Shown here in pieces: positions 19,575 through 28,906 of a stretch of 64,000 bases of DNA; within the stretch, counting starts at the first letter, position 1, and each line of letters starts with the position of its first letter. The position numbers were made by a program, and so were the translations under genes. This DNA is from Pseudonocardia sp. HH130630-07 (lineage in GTDB: Bacteria; Actinomycetota; Actinomycetes; Mycobacteriales; Pseudonocardiaceae), in contig NZ_CP013854.1 of the NCBI RefSeq assembly GCF_001698125.1, forward strand, positions 4,340,001-4,404,000, read 5' to 3'. The notes beneath the pieces were generated by a model. It had not been told where the DNA came from and did no database searches. It saw nothing but the letters and a program-made list of their open reading frames with translations.

Positions 19575-20729
19575 GTGAGCGTCTCCCTGGGTATGCCCGC
19601 CACGCCCGCGCCGACACTGGCCCCGCGCCGGAAGACCCGGCAGCTGCAGGTCGGGCCGGTCGGTGTCGGCTCCGACCACCCCATCTCCGTGCAGTCGATG
19701 ACGACCACCCTGACCTCCGACGTCAACGCGACGCTGCAGCAGATCGCCGAGCTGACGGCGTCGGGCTGCGACATCGTCCGGGTCGCCTGCCCGTCGGCGG
19801 ACGACGCCGAGGCGCTGCCGGCGATCGCACGCAAGTCGCAGATCCCGGTGATCGCCGACATCCACTTCCAGCCCAAGTACGTCTTCGCCGCGATCGAGGC
19901 CGGGTGTGCCGCGGTCCGGGTCAACCCGGGCAACATCCGCAAGTTCGACGACCAGGTCAAGGAGATCGCGCGTGCCGCGAAGGACCACGGCACGCCGATC
20001 CGGATCGGGGTCAACGCCGGGTCGCTGGACAAGCGCCTGATGGAGAAGTACGGCAAGGCCACCCCGGAGGCGCTCGCCGAGTCGGCGATGTGGGAGGCGG
20101 GCCTGTTCGCCGAGCACGACTTCCACGACATCAAGATCTCGGTGAAGCACAACGACCCGGTCGTCATGGTGCGCGCCTACGAGTTGCTCGCCGAGCAGTG
20201 CGACTACCCGCTGCACCTCGGCGTCACCGAGGCCGGCCCGGCGTTCCAGGGCACGATCAAGTCCGCGGTCGCGTTCGGTGCGCTGCTGCGGCAGGGGATC
20301 GGCGACACGATCCGGGTCTCGCTGTCCGCGCCGCCGGTCGAGGAGATCAAGGTCGGCCAGCAGATCCTGGAGTCGCTGAACCTGCGGCCGCGCAAGCTGG
20401 AGATCGTCTCCTGCCCGTCCTGCGGGCGGGCCCAGGTCGACGTCTACACCCTCGCCGACGAGGTGACGGCCGGGCTGACCGGCATGGAGGTCCCGCTGCG
20501 GGTGGCCGTCATGGGCTGCGTGGTGAACGGGCCGGGTGAGGCCCGTGAGGCCGATCTCGGGGTGGCGTCGGGCAACGGCAAGGGCCAGATCTTCGTGAAG
20601 GGCGAGGTCATCAAGACCGTGCCCGAGCACAAGATCGTCGAGACGCTGATCGAGGAGGCCATGCGGATCGCCGAGGGCATGGAGGTTCCCGAGGGCGGCG
20701 CGGGCGACCCGCAGGTGACCGTCGGCTAA
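19575..20729 (+). CDS. ispG: 4-hydroxy-3-methylbut-2-enyl diphosphate synthase
   Basis: IspG (GcpE) converts MEcPP to HMBPP in the MEP pathway using a [4Fe-4S] cluster. The 384-residue protein starts at a GTG (an in-frame ATG at 19593 is an alternative). It has the conserved [15 protein letters not shown] start of the TIM barrel and the three cluster ligands, Cys280 and Cys283 (SCPSCGR) and Cys315 ([10 protein letters not shown]). The fourth ligand, a Glu, is expected in the following segment. Together with dxr this gives two MEP steps in the window. Confidence 0.96.
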   Translation: MSVSLGMPATPAPTLAPRRKTRQLQVGPVGVGSDHPISVQSMTTTLTSDVNATLQQIAELTASGCDIVRVACPSADDAEALPAIARKSQIPVIADIHFQPKYVFAAIEAGCAAVRVNPGNIRKFDDQVKEIARAAKDHGTPIRIGVNAGSLDKRLMEKYGKATPEALAESAMWEAGLFAEHDFHDIKISVKHNDPVVMVRAYELLAEQCDYPLHLGVTEAGPAFQGTIKSAVAFGALLRQGIGDTIRVSLSAPPVEEIKVGQQILESLNLRPRKLEIVSCPSCGRAQVDVYTLADEVTAGLTGMEVPLRVAVMGCVVNGPGEAREADLGVASGNGKGQIFVKGEVIKTVPEHKIVETLIEEAMRIAEGMEVPEGGAGDPQVTVG

Positions 20730-20757
20730 TCCATGCCGCGCGTGGCATGATGAATCC

Positions 20758-21591
20758 GTGCTGAGGGTCGCCGGAGCACGGCTTCTCGATGATCGTCACC
20801 GCTCCGGGGTGCACGACGCGCTCGACGCCGACCCGGTCGCCGCCTGCATGGTCGCGGCCCGGGTCGAGGCGGTGGGCCTGGATCCCTGGCGTCTCGGTGG
20901 CGAGCTGTGGTCCTACGGCGGGCCGCACGAGGGCCTGTGCTTCTCCGGGGCGAACCTGGTCCCGCTGCGCGGGGAACGGTCCGCACTGCGCGCCTTCGCC
21001 GACCGGGCTCGGCGCAACGGGCGGGTCTGCTCGTCGCTGGTCGGCCGGGCCGAGCTGGTGCTGCCGCTCTGGGAGGAGCTGACCTCCGGCTGGGGCCCGG
21101 CCCGCGAGATCCGGCCGGACCAGCCGTTGATGGCGCTGCAGGGCCGTCCGGCCGTGGCGCCGGACCCGCAGGTGCGCCCGGTCCGGATCGACGAGCTGGA
21201 CCGCTACCTGCCGGCGGCCGTCGCGATGTTCACCGAGGAGGTCGGTGTCGACCCGCGCGACGGCGACGGCGGGGCCGGCTACCGGGCCCGGGTCGCCGAG
21301 CTGATCACCTCGAACCGGGCGTTCGCCCGCTTCCACGAGGGCCAGGTCGTGTTCAAGGCCGAGGTGGGGGCGCTGTCGCGCACGGTCGGGCAGATCCAGG
21401 GCGTCTGGGTGCACCCGGACTGGCGCGGCTACGGGCTCGGCACGGCCGGGACCGCGGCCGTCGCGGTCGCGCTGGCGTCGATGGGCCGGTGCGCGAGCCT
21501 GTACGTCAACGCCTTCAACACCCCGGCCCGGGCCGCCTACCAGCGGGTCGGGTTCAGCCAGGTCGCCCGGTTCGCGACGGTGCTCTTCTAG
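20758..21591 (+). CDS. GNAT N-acetyltransferase with N-terminal DUF4081 domain
   Basis: This 277-residue two-domain protein has an N-terminal DUF4081-like region (to about residue 130) with LWSYGG and CFSGANLVPL. It is followed by a GNAT domain with the acetyl-CoA-binding segment VHPDWRGYGLGTAGTAAV and the YVNAFNTPARAAYQRVGF terminal block. This architecture downstream of ispG is conserved in actinobacteria. The acceptor is unknown. It overlaps the end of the convergent monooxygenase gene by 38 bp. Confidence 0.85.
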   Translation: MLRVAGARLLDDRHRSGVHDALDADPVAACMVAARVEAVGLDPWRLGGELWSYGGPHEGLCFSGANLVPLRGERSALRAFADRARRNGRVCSSLVGRAELVLPLWEELTSGWGPAREIRPDQPLMALQGRPAVAPDPQVRPVRIDELDRYLPAAVAMFTEEVGVDPRDGDGGAGYRARVAELITSNRAFARFHEGQVVFKAEVGALSRTVGQIQGVWVHPDWRGYGLGTAGTAAVAVALASMGRCASLYVNAFNTPARAAYQRVGFSQVARFATVLF

Positions 21592-22810
21592 CCGTGGCGT
21601 GGGCCCGCGCCGTGGCCCACGCTCCCGCCGCGCGCAGGGCGACGGCACCGGCCCGCCCCGACATCCGGCGCTGGACCCGCAGCGGGCCCAGCGACTCCCG
21701 GACGGCGACCGGTCCGTAGGTCGCCATCTCCCGCTCGTAGGCGTGCAGCGCGAGCGGGATCGTCGTCGTCCCGGTGGCGGCCGCGGTCAGCTCGCGGGCC
21801 AGCACGTCGGCGTCCCGGATCGCCGTCGCCGCCCCGAGCCCGCCGGTCGGGGGCATCGCGTGCACCGCGTCGCCGATCGCGGTGACCGTGCCGGACGGCC
21901 ACGGCGCCGGATCGGCGTCCGGGTCCGCCGCGGTGAACCGGAAGTGCGCGACCGTCGCCGGGTCCAGCCGGTGTGCCAGCGCCCGCAGGTCCGGGTGCCA
22001 GTCCCGGAGAGTTTCCGTGAGCAGCGCGGCGAGCCCTGCGCCGTCGAGCCCGCGCGGGTCCCGGGGCCAGCGGTCGGCGGGCAGCAGCGGCCCGAGCACC
22101 AGCGACGCGGGCTCGGGGACGGCGGCCGGGGAGGTGCAGGCACCCGGGTCGACCGGGTTCGTCGCCGGGTCGTGCACGGAGAGGAACACCCCGAGCCCGC
22201 CCGGGCCGAACGCCAGCGCCGGGCCGTCGTGCAGCACCGGCGGGAGCAGGTCGCGGGCCCGCTCGTCCAGCCGCACGATGCCCGCGATCCCGTCGACGCC
22301 GGTCGGGGCGGCGAGCGGTCGCCCGGCGAGCGCCCGGGCGACGGCCGAGCCGGTGCCGTCCGCGCCGACGAGGACGTCCGCCGTCGTGGTCCCGCCGGTG
22401 CACCGCACCCGGATCCGGCCGTCGTCGGACGTGGCGTGGTCCCGGTAGGCCGAGCCCCACCGGACGTCGAGGTCGTGGGCGAGCAGCGTCCGCAGCGGGA
22501 TCCGCCCGATCATCAGGCGCGCGCCGGGCGGCATGGTCTCCGCCGCCAGCACCCGCATCCGGTGGTCGCAGAAGGAGAACCGGCGGAACGCCGCGCCACC
22601 GGCGGCCGAGGCGAGCACCGCCTGCAGCACCGGGGGCGCCAGCAGGCGCCGCAGCGATCGGTGGGCGTCGTCGTCGAGGTGCAGCCGGTAGCCGCCGGTG
22701 TGCTCGGGCCGGGCGTCCCGCTCGTGCACCACCACCTCGATCCCGGCCCGGGTCAGCCCCTGGGCGAGCGCGAGCCCGCCGATACCGCCACCGACCACCA
22801 CGACCCGCAT
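21554..22810 (-). CDS. FAD-dependent aromatic-type monooxygenase
   Basis: The 418-residue flavoprotein of the PHBH/UbiH group has the dinucleotide-binding GGGIGGLALAQGL at the N-terminus. The DG motif is in VLVGADGTGSAVARAL, and the second FAD-binding motif is GDAVHAMPPTGGLGAATAIRDAD near residue 300. It probably hydroxylates a small hydrophobic or aromatic substrate with NAD(P)H. It is divergent from a MarR gene across 57 bp holding a clear inverted repeat, so it is very likely a MarR target and induced by its own substrate or a toxic phenolic (inference). Confidence 0.85.
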   Translation of the reverse strand: MRVVVVGGGIGGLALAQGLTRAGIEVVVHERDARPEHTGGYRLHLDDDAHRSLRRLLAPPVLQAVLASAAGGAAFRRFSFCDHRMRVLAAETMPPGARLMIGRIPLRTLLAHDLDVRWGSAYRDHATSDDGRIRVRCTGGTTTADVLVGADGTGSAVARALAGRPLAAPTGVDGIAGIVRLDERARDLLPPVLHDGPALAFGPGGLGVFLSVHDPATNPVDPGACTSPAAVPEPASLVLGPLLPADRWPRDPRGLDGAGLAALLTETLRDWHPDLRALAHRLDPATVAHFRFTAADPDADPAPWPSGTVTAIGDAVHAMPPTGGLGAATAIRDADVLARELTAAATGTTTIPLALHAYEREMATYGPVAVRESLGPLRVQRRMSGRAGAVALRAAGAWATARAHATARRAPSRTGRPG

Positions 22811-22820
22811 GCCGCCTCCA

Positions 22821-22858
22821 GTATCAGGTTCCTGATTTCAGAATACGGTGCCTGATAC
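22821..22858. promoter_or_regulatory. MarR-type operator between monooxygenase and marR
   Basis: GTATCAGG (22821-22828) is mirrored by CCTGATAC (22851-22858), and an extra CCTGAT at 22831-22836 makes ATCAGGttCCTGAT a compact palindrome by itself. The repeats fill most of the 57-bp divergent gap and would block both promoters when bound. Confidence 0.7.
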
Positions 22859-22867
22859 CGTGCGCCG

Positions 22868-23311
22868 GTGCAAGACGCCGTCCCGCTGTGGGAGCTGATC
22901 CGGACCGCGCACGTCGTCGCCCGCGGGTTCCACGAGGTGTTCGCCGAGGCCGGGCTGACCGCGACCCAGTTCGGGGTGCTCGCCGAGCTGCGCGACCGGG
23001 AGCGGGACGGGATGCGGTCGCCCTCGCAGGCCGAGCTGGCCCGGGTGGTGCTGCTGCGGCCGCAGAGCGTGGGGGAGCTGGTCGCCGATCTGGTCGGCCG
23101 CGGGCTGGTGCGCCGGGACGGGCCGGGCGGGCGCGGGCGGCGGGCGGGGCTGGAGCTGACCGACGACGGGCACGCCGCCCTGGACCGGGCGTGGCCGCTG
23201 GTGGCGCGGTTCAACGCCCCGGCGTCGACCGGCCTGGACCCGGAGCGCTCCGCCGAGCTGGTGGCGATGCTGCGCACGGTGCGGGCCACGCTGTCGCCGG
23301 GCTCGGACTGA
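22868..23311 (+). CDS. MarR-family transcriptional regulator
   Basis: The 147-residue winged-helix regulator starts at a GTG (MQDAVPLWELIRTAHVV). Its DNA-binding part is SQAELARVVLLRPQSVGELVADLVGRGLVRR, followed by a wing rich in Arg/Gly (DGPGGRGRRAGLELT) and a C-terminal dimerisation helix. It is divergent from the monooxygenase gene, with shared operator repeats. It is expected to repress both until a small phenolic-type ligand binds. Confidence 0.88.
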   Translation: MQDAVPLWELIRTAHVVARGFHEVFAEAGLTATQFGVLAELRDRERDGMRSPSQAELARVVLLRPQSVGELVADLVGRGLVRRDGPGGRGRRAGLELTDDGHAALDRAWPLVARFNAPASTGLDPERSAELVAMLRTVRATLSPGSD

Positions 23312-23401
23312 GCGCGTCCCGGGCGCGCGCCGGTCCGGTCACCGGGCGCGGCGGGGGCCGGGGAGCGCGCCGGGAGCCCTTCATGCCCGTGTGATCCCCG
23401 G

Positions 23402-25246
23402 GTGGGCATACTCGCGCTCGTGCGCTCCCTGCGGAAACGGACCCTGGTCCTGGCGGCCGTGCTCGTCGTACTGGCGGCCGGTGTCGTCGTGGCGGTGCTG
23501 CGCCCGTGGGGCGGCGCGGCGAGGACCGCCGAGCAGTACGTCACGGCGTGGGCGGCCGGTGACGCGCCGCGCGCCGCCGGGTACACCACCGATCCGGCGG
23601 GCGCCGGGACATACCTGGAGCGGGCCCGCGGGGACCTGGCCGCCGTCGCGATGACCGCCCGGGTCACCGGCACCCGGACCGAGGGGGAGCGGGCGACGTC
23701 CACCGTCGAGGTGGACTGGGACCTCGGCCAGGGCCGCCGCTGGACCTACCCGCTGGAGCTCCCGTTCGTGGCGGCGCCGGACTCGGCCGGGAACGACACC
23801 GGCTGGGCGGTCGACTGGTCCCCGGCCGCGTTCGCGCCCGGTCTGTCCGACGGGCAGCGGCCGGTGAACCGCACCGTCGCCGCGACCCCCGCACCCGTCC
23901 TGGACTCGACCGGGGCGACACTGCTCGCGCCGACCCCGGTCGTCACCGTGACGCTGGACAAGCGGCAGGCGAGCGCCGCCGCCGGACCGCTGGCCGGCGC
24001 GCTCGGTGCCGTCGACCCGGCCATCACCCGGCAGTCGATCACCGCCGGCGCGAACGGCACCCCGGACGGGCAGGCCTACACCGTCGCCGTCCTGCGCGGG
24101 CCCGACCACGACCGGGTCCGCGCGGCGATCGGGGACGTGCCCGGTGTGCGCTCGGTGCCGTCGACCCGGCTGCTCCCGCCGGACTCCGGGTTCGCCGGGC
24201 AGCTGCTGCAGGGGGCGAAGGACACCATCGACACCGCCGCCGGTGGCGCGCCGGGCTGGTCGGTGGACGCGGTCGGGGCGGACGGGACGACGGCGTCGTC
24301 GCTGGCCGGGGCCCCGCCCGGGACGGCGCAGCCGGTCACCCTGGAACTCGACCGCTCGGTCCAGCAGGCCGCCCAGGCCGCCGTCGACGGCGAGGCCCGG
24401 CAGACGATGATCGTGGCCGTCCGGCCGTCCACGGGGGCGGTGCTCGCCGTCGCGCAGAACGGCGCGGCCGACCGGGACGGTGCCGTGGCGCTGACCGGCC
24501 GGTACCCGCCCGGCTCGACCTTCAAGATGATCACGGCGTACGCGGCGATGCCGGCGGAGAACCTCACCCCGCAGTCGCCGGTGGAGTGCCCGGGCACCAC
24601 GGTCATCGACGGGCGCACCATCCCCAACGAGGACACCTTCGCGCTGGGGACGGTCCCGCTGCAGCAGGCGTTCGCCCGCTCGTGCAACACGACCTTCACC
24701 CGGCTCGCCCTCGGCCTGCCCCCGGACGGCCTGCCGACGGCCGGGCTGGCCCTCGGTTTCGGCGCCGACTGGAACGTGCCGGGGATGACCACGATCACCG
24801 GCTCGGTGGACGCCGCGACCGACGACCTGCAGCGGGCGTCCGACGGCATGGGCCAGGGCGACGTGCTGGCCTCGCCGTTCGGGATGGCGATGGTGTCGGC
24901 GACGATCGCGCACGGCGCCCCGGTCACCCCGAGCCTGATCCGCGGCCAGCGGACCGAGCCGGTCGTCGCGCCCGGCACCCCGGACCGGGCGGTGCTCGAC
25001 CAGCTGCGCCCGATGATGCGCGAGGTCGTCGTCTCCGGCACCGCGACCGCGGCGAACGGGCAGGGCGAGGTGTTCGGCAAGACCGGGACCGCGGAGTACG
25101 CCGGTCCGGACGGCACCAACCGGGCACACGGCTGGTTCACCGGGTACCGCGGCGACCTGGCGTTCGCGACCCTCATCGTGGACGGCGGGTCGTCCGGCCC
25201 GGCCGTCGGGCTGACGGCGCGGTTCCTGGAGCGGCTGCCCCGCTGA
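23402..25246 (+). CDS. Class B penicillin-binding protein with MecA-N-type domain
   Basis: The 614-residue peptidoglycan transpeptidase has a membrane anchor at 12-32 (VLAAVLVVLAAGVVVAVL). An NTF2-like MecA N-terminal domain follows (about 38-150), then a dimerisation-type linker and the transpeptidase domain. The active-site SxxK is PGSTFKM (Ser372, Lys375), SxN is SCN (Ser427-Asn429), and KTG is KTGTAEY (Lys560). The MecA-N domain is typical of actinobacterial PBPs with low beta-lactam affinity, but resistance cannot be read from sequence alone. Starts at a GTG. Confidence 0.92.
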   Translation: MGILALVRSLRKRTLVLAAVLVVLAAGVVVAVLRPWGGAARTAEQYVTAWAAGDAPRAAGYTTDPAGAGTYLERARGDLAAVAMTARVTGTRTEGERATSTVEVDWDLGQGRRWTYPLELPFVAAPDSAGNDTGWAVDWSPAAFAPGLSDGQRPVNRTVAATPAPVLDSTGATLLAPTPVVTVTLDKRQASAAAGPLAGALGAVDPAITRQSITAGANGTPDGQAYTVAVLRGPDHDRVRAAIGDVPGVRSVPSTRLLPPDSGFAGQLLQGAKDTIDTAAGGAPGWSVDAVGADGTTASSLAGAPPGTAQPVTLELDRSVQQAAQAAVDGEARQTMIVAVRPSTGAVLAVAQNGAADRDGAVALTGRYPPGSTFKMITAYAAMPAENLTPQSPVECPGTTVIDGRTIPNEDTFALGTVPLQQAFARSCNTTFTRLALGLPPDGLPTAGLALGFGADWNVPGMTTITGSVDAATDDLQRASDGMGQGDVLASPFGMAMVSATIAHGAPVTPSLIRGQRTEPVVAPGTPDRAVLDQLRPMMREVVVSGTATAANGQGEVFGKTGTAEYAGPDGTNRAHGWFTGYRGDLAFATLIVDGGSSGPAVGLTARFLERLPR

Positions 25247-25264
25247 TCCCGGGGGCGGCCTATC

Positions 25265-25654
25265 GTGGCGTGCGTGCAGCCGAGCCGCGTCCCCGTCATG
25301 GCGCTCGTGATCGACGTCGTCGCGGTGGTCGTCTTCGCCGCCGTCGGGCGGATCAACCACGCCGAGGCGGCGAGTGTCACCGGCCTGCTCGGGACGGCTC
25401 TGCCGTTCCTGGTCGGTATCGGTGCGGCCTGGGTGACGCCGTGGGTGCGGGCCGCCCCGGTGTCCCTGCGGGCCGGTCTGGTCGTGCTCGTGGGCACGGC
25501 GGGGATCGGGTTCCTGCTCCGGTGGGGGTTCCTGGGCCGGTTGCCGCTGTCGTTCGCGATCGTCGCGGTGATCGCGCTGACCGTCCTGCTGCTGGGCTGG
25601 CGCGGGATCTCCGCCGGTGTGGCGCGGCGGCGCTCGGAGGCCACCCGCGGCTGA
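25265..25654 (+). CDS. DUF3054 membrane protein
   Basis: The 129-residue protein with four hydrophobic segments carries the DUF3054 start pattern [19 protein letters not shown]. The region then reads [17 protein letters not shown], a short loop, [20 protein letters not shown] and [16 protein letters not shown], ending in basic residues. The GTG at 25265 is used; a GTG at 25274 is equally likely. The gene lies between the PBP and map genes on the same strand. Function unknown. Confidence 0.78.
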   Translation: MACVQPSRVPVMALVIDVVAVVVFAAVGRINHAEAASVTGLLGTALPFLVGIGAAWVTPWVRAAPVSLRAGLVVLVGTAGIGFLLRWGFLGRLPLSFAIVAVIALTVLLLGWRGISAGVARRRSEATRG

Positions 25655-25691
25655 CGCGGGTCCCGGCGGCCGCCGCCGGACGAGGCATACC

Positions 25692-26558
25692 ATGACGGGC
25701 ATGTCGTCGCGCACGTTGCTCGTCCCCGGCACCCCGACCCCGATCCGCGAGGTGCCCGCGCACATCCCGCGCCCGGAGTACGTCGGCAAGCCGGCCCCGT
25801 CGCGCAGCCGTGCCGGTGACGTGCAGACCCCGGAGACGATCGAGCTCATGCGGCACGCCGGGCGGGTCGCCGCGCAGGCGCTGCGGCTGGCCGGGGAGAC
25901 CGTCCGGCCGGGCATCACGACCGACGAGATCGACCGGGTCGTCCACGAGTTCCTGCTCGACCACGACGCGTACCCCTCGACGCTGGGCTACCGGGGGTTC
26001 CCGAAGTCCTGCTGCACCAGCCTCAACGAGGTCATCTGCCACGGCATCCCGGACACCACGGTGATCGACGACGGCGACGTCGTGAACGTCGACGTCACCG
26101 CGTTCGTCGGCGGGGTGCACGGCGACACGAACGCCACGTTCCTCGCCGGTGACGTGGCCGAGGAGCCGCGGCTGCTCGTCGAGCGCACCCGCGAGGCGAC
26201 GATGCGGTCGATCAAGGCGGTCCGGCCCGGCCGGGAGCTGAACGTCGTCGGCCGGGTCATCGAGTCCTACGCCAAGCGCTTCGGCTACGGCGTGGTCCGC
26301 GACTTCACCGGGCACGGCATCGCGCACGAGTTCCACTCCGGCCTGGTCGTGCTGCACTACGACCAGCCGGACGTGCACACCGTCCTCGAGCCGGGGATGA
26401 CCTTCACGATCGAGCCGATGATCACCCTCGGCGGGATCGAGCACGAGACCTGGGACGACGACTGGACCGTCGTGACCCGGGACCGGTCCTGGGTGGCCCA
26501 GTTCGAGCACACGATCGTCGTGACCGACGACGGCGCGGAGATCCTCACCCTGCCCTGA
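25692..26558 (+). CDS. map: Type I methionine aminopeptidase
   Basis: This enzyme removes the initiator Met from nascent proteins. The 288-residue protein has an N-terminal extension of about 40 residues (Pro-rich, [10 protein letters not shown]), as in mycobacterial MetAP1c. The catalytic domain has the five metal ligands: Asp in VVNVDVTAF, Asp in [10 protein letters not shown], His in [10 protein letters not shown], Glu in FTIEPMI and Glu in QFEHTIV. The ATG at 25692 is 5 nt after GAGG; the ATG at 25701 is too far from it. Confidence 0.96.
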   Translation: MTGMSSRTLLVPGTPTPIREVPAHIPRPEYVGKPAPSRSRAGDVQTPETIELMRHAGRVAAQALRLAGETVRPGITTDEIDRVVHEFLLDHDAYPSTLGYRGFPKSCCTSLNEVICHGIPDTTVIDDGDVVNVDVTAFVGGVHGDTNATFLAGDVAEEPRLLVERTREATMRSIKAVRPGRELNVVGRVIESYAKRFGYGVVRDFTGHGIAHEFHSGLVVLHYDQPDVHTVLEPGMTFTIEPMITLGGIEHETWDDDWTVVTRDRSWVAQFEHTIVVTDDGAEILTLP

Positions 26559-26731
26559 GCCGTCCGGATCCGTCCCACGTGCACGGCGGCCGGGCACCGG
26601 ACGATCGTGCACACCGGCTGCCCGTTCCGTACCGGACCGTTCCCCGGCGGCCGAGGGTCGGGCACGGTACAAGCTCCAGTTGCATGGCGGAACGCTCCCG
26701 AGGGTGCTGTCCCGTGATCGAGGAGCGTCGT

Positions 26732-27718
26732 ATGGGTATGTCCGCCGCACCCCGGACCGGTCCACGGATCCGGCCGTGGCAGGTGATGGTGGCCGTGGTC
26801 GTGTCGTCGGCCCTCGCGGCCGTGGCGCCGGTCGTGCCCGCGGCCGCGGAGGCCGGGCCCGCCGGCTTCTACGCCGCTCCCGACGACCAGGCCGACGCCT
26901 GGGTCGCCGGGCACCAGGGCGACGGTCGTGCCGCGCTGATCGGCGAGCGGATCGCGGCGGTGCCGCAGGGCCGGTGGTTCACCACGACCGACACCGCCGG
27001 GGTGCGGGCCGAGGTCGATGCCTACGTCGGTGCCGCCGCGGCGACCGGGACCACCCCGATCGTCGTGGTCTACGACCTGCCCGGCCGTGACTGCGGGGGT
27101 GCCAGCTCCGGCGGCGCGCCGTCGCACGAGGCCTACCGCGCGTGGATCGACCAGGTCGCTCTCGGCGTGGCCGGCCGCCGGGCCGCGGTGGTGCTCGAGC
27201 CGGACGCGCTGGCCCAGACGGACTGCCGGAGCGCGGAGCAGCAGGACGCCACCGAGGCCTCGTTGGCCTACGCCGCCGGGACGATCAAGGACGGGTCGGC
27301 CGCGACGAAGGTCTACCTGGACGCGGGGAACTCGGCCTGGACCTCCCCGGAGGAGATGGCCGACCGGCTCACGGCGGCCGGGGTCGCCGAGCACGCCGAC
27401 GGGATCGCGACGAACGTGTCGAACTTCGGATGGCTGGGTGACGAGACCGCGTACGCCAAGGCGGTGCTGGGCGCGATCGGGTCGCCGGGGCTGACGGCGG
27501 TGATCGACACCAGCCGCAACGGCAACGGCCCGGCCGGGGGCGGTGAGTGGTGCGATCCGGCGGGCCGCGCGTCCGGGCCGGAGCCGAGCAGGGCGACCGG
27601 GGACGCGCAGATCGCGGCCTGGCTGTGGGTGAAGGGGCCCGGGGAGTCCGACGGCTGTGCCGCCGCGCCGGGCACGTTCGACCCCCAGGTCGCCTACGAC
27701 CTGGCCGCCGGCAGCTGA
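26732..27718 (+). CDS. Secreted glycoside hydrolase family 6 (endo-beta-1,4-glucanase type)
   Basis: The 328-residue protein has a signal peptide (WQVMVAVVVSSALAAVAPVVPAAAEA, cleavage near residue 42). The GH6 catalytic domain follows, with TPIVVVYDLPGRDC carrying a conserved Asp, VVLEPDAL, the DTSRNGNGP block and the C-terminal WVKGPGESDG with the putative base Asp. There is no carbohydrate-binding module, so this is a catalytic-domain-only inverting cellulase. It lies 173 bp after map and is probably transcribed on its own. It may reflect life on plant material or a role in cell-surface glucan turnover. Confidence 0.88.
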   Translation: MGMSAAPRTGPRIRPWQVMVAVVVSSALAAVAPVVPAAAEAGPAGFYAAPDDQADAWVAGHQGDGRAALIGERIAAVPQGRWFTTTDTAGVRAEVDAYVGAAAATGTTPIVVVYDLPGRDCGGASSGGAPSHEAYRAWIDQVALGVAGRRAAVVLEPDALAQTDCRSAEQQDATEASLAYAAGTIKDGSAATKVYLDAGNSAWTSPEEMADRLTAAGVAEHADGIATNVSNFGWLGDETAYAKAVLGAIGSPGLTAVIDTSRNGNGPAGGGEWCDPAGRASGPEPSRATGDAQIAAWLWVKGPGESDGCAAAPGTFDPQVAYDLAAGS

Positions 27719-27770
27719 CCGATCCCGTGCGGCCCCCGGGCGCCGGTCGGACGTGCGGCCGGGTCCGGCC

Positions 27771-28361
27771 TCATCCGCCACGCCCGACGTCACGACCGCG
27801 GCGGATGTCCTCGACGAGCATCCGCACCAGCTGTTCCGCGCCGACCTGCCACGAGCCCTTCGCCAGGTGGCCGCTGAGCTCCATCCCCGCGATGCCGTGC
27901 GCGCTGCACATCAGCAGGGCGGCGTAGCGGGTGGCGTCGGGTTCGCCGACCAGCTCGGCGACGAGGGTCAGGTAGGCGTCCTCCAGGCGGCGTACTCCGT
28001 CGGCGGCCTCCTCGGTCACGACCGGGGCGCTGAACATCAGCGCGTAGTGGTGCGGCCGCGCGCGGGCCAGGTCGATGAGCGCGACGACGGCCCGTTCCAG
28101 GCGTGCGCCGGTGTCGAGCCCCGGGTCGGCGCCGAGTGCCTCCACATCGTCGGCGAGCGCGTGCCAGGTGTCGACGGCGAGCCGGGCCAGCAGGTGCTCC
28201 TTGTTGGTGAAGTGCCCGTAGGGCGCACCGCGCGAGACCCCGGCCCGCGCTCCCACCGCGCGCAGGGTCACCGCCTCCGGCCCGCCCTCGTCGAGGAGTT
28301 CGGAGGCCGATCGCACGAGCGTGCGCCGGGTCCTGGCTGCCGTCTCGGCCCGCGTCACCAC
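27771..28361 (-). CDS. TetR-family transcriptional regulator
   Basis: The 196-residue regulator has the N-terminal HTH AVTLRAVGARAGVSRGAPYGHF, with NKEHLLARLAVDTW following, and a C-terminal ligand-binding domain containing HHYALMFSAPVV. It is divergent from a SnoaL-like gene across a short gap with long inverted repeats, and likely controls itself and that gene. Confidence 0.87.
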   Translation of the reverse strand: MVTRAETAARTRRTLVRSASELLDEGGPEAVTLRAVGARAGVSRGAPYGHFTNKEHLLARLAVDTWHALADDVEALGADPGLDTGARLERAVVALIDLARARPHHYALMFSAPVVTEEAADGVRRLEDAYLTLVAELVGEPDATRYAALLMCSAHGIAGMELSGHLAKGSWQVGAEQLVRMLVEDIRRGRDVGRGG

Positions 28362-28375
28362 GGCTGCACGTTAGT

Positions 28376-28417
28376 TGACAGTGTCATGCGAGCGGTAGAG
28401 AGTGGTTCGCATGACAC
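28376..28417. promoter_or_regulatory. Operator with 11-bp perfect inverted repeat (TetR target)
   Basis: GTGTCATGCGA (28381-28391) pairs perfectly with TCGCATGACAC (28407-28417), spacer 15 bp. The left arm is also part of TGACAgTGTCA (28376-28386). The right arm covers the ATG at 28411, so binding would block the start region of the SnoaL-like gene and the promoter of the tetR gene. Confidence 0.65.
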
Positions 28418-28899
28418 CGTCATCTGAAATGACCCTGCGCCGCCTGCTGGACCGGGCCGAGATCCACGACGTCCAGCTGCGGTACGCGCTGGGTACGGAC
28501 TCGCGGGACTGGGAGCTCTTCCGGAGCTGCTTCGCCGACCGGGTGCTGGTCGACTTCAGCGAGGGCTTCGGCCGGCCCGCCGCGCTCCTCGACGCCGACG
28601 AGTGGGTCGCGGGCACCGCGCCGCGCATGGAGTCCTTCGCCGCCACCCAGCACATGATCACCAACGTCACGATCACGTTCGACGACGAGGACCACGCCGG
28701 ATGCCTGGCCCACGTCCAGGCCACGCATCACCTGCCCACCGCCACGGGCGGCAGCGACCAGACCGTGCACGGGTACTACGACAACCGTTTCGAGCGCACG
28801 CCCGACGGCTGGCGGATGTCCGCGGTGCGGCTGGTCCCGCGGTGGATGACCGGCAACTTCGGTGTCTTCCGGGCCGCGCTCGCCCACGAGCAAGGCTGA
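28411..28899 (+). CDS. SnoaL-like (NTF2-fold) protein
   Basis: The 162-residue protein has the compact cone-shaped fold used by small dehydratases, isomerases and hydroxylase-like enzymes (SnoaL_4 group). It has RAEIHDVQLRYALGTDSRDWELF at the N-terminus and a core Asp/His set in TQHMITNVTITFDDEDHAGC and VHGYYDNRFERTPDG. The start is uncertain (GTG 28402, ATG 28411 or ATG 28429). It is divergent from TetR. An SDR gene starts 7 bp after its stop, so the two probably act together on one hydrophobic substrate (inference). Confidence 0.75.
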   Translation: MTPSSEMTLRRLLDRAEIHDVQLRYALGTDSRDWELFRSCFADRVLVDFSEGFGRPAALLDADEWVAGTAPRMESFAATQHMITNVTITFDDEDHAGCLAHVQATHHLPTATGGSDQTVHGYYDNRFERTPDGWRMSAVRLVPRWMTGNFGVFRAALAHEQG

Positions 28900-28906
28900 G
28901 GCCGTC

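Noticed and set aside
26685..26700. CebR-like operator upstream of the GH6 gene (TGGcGGaaCGCTCCCg versus TGGGAGCGCTCCCA)
   Set aside because: Only the right half matches; the left half has several mismatches and no CebR gene is nearby.
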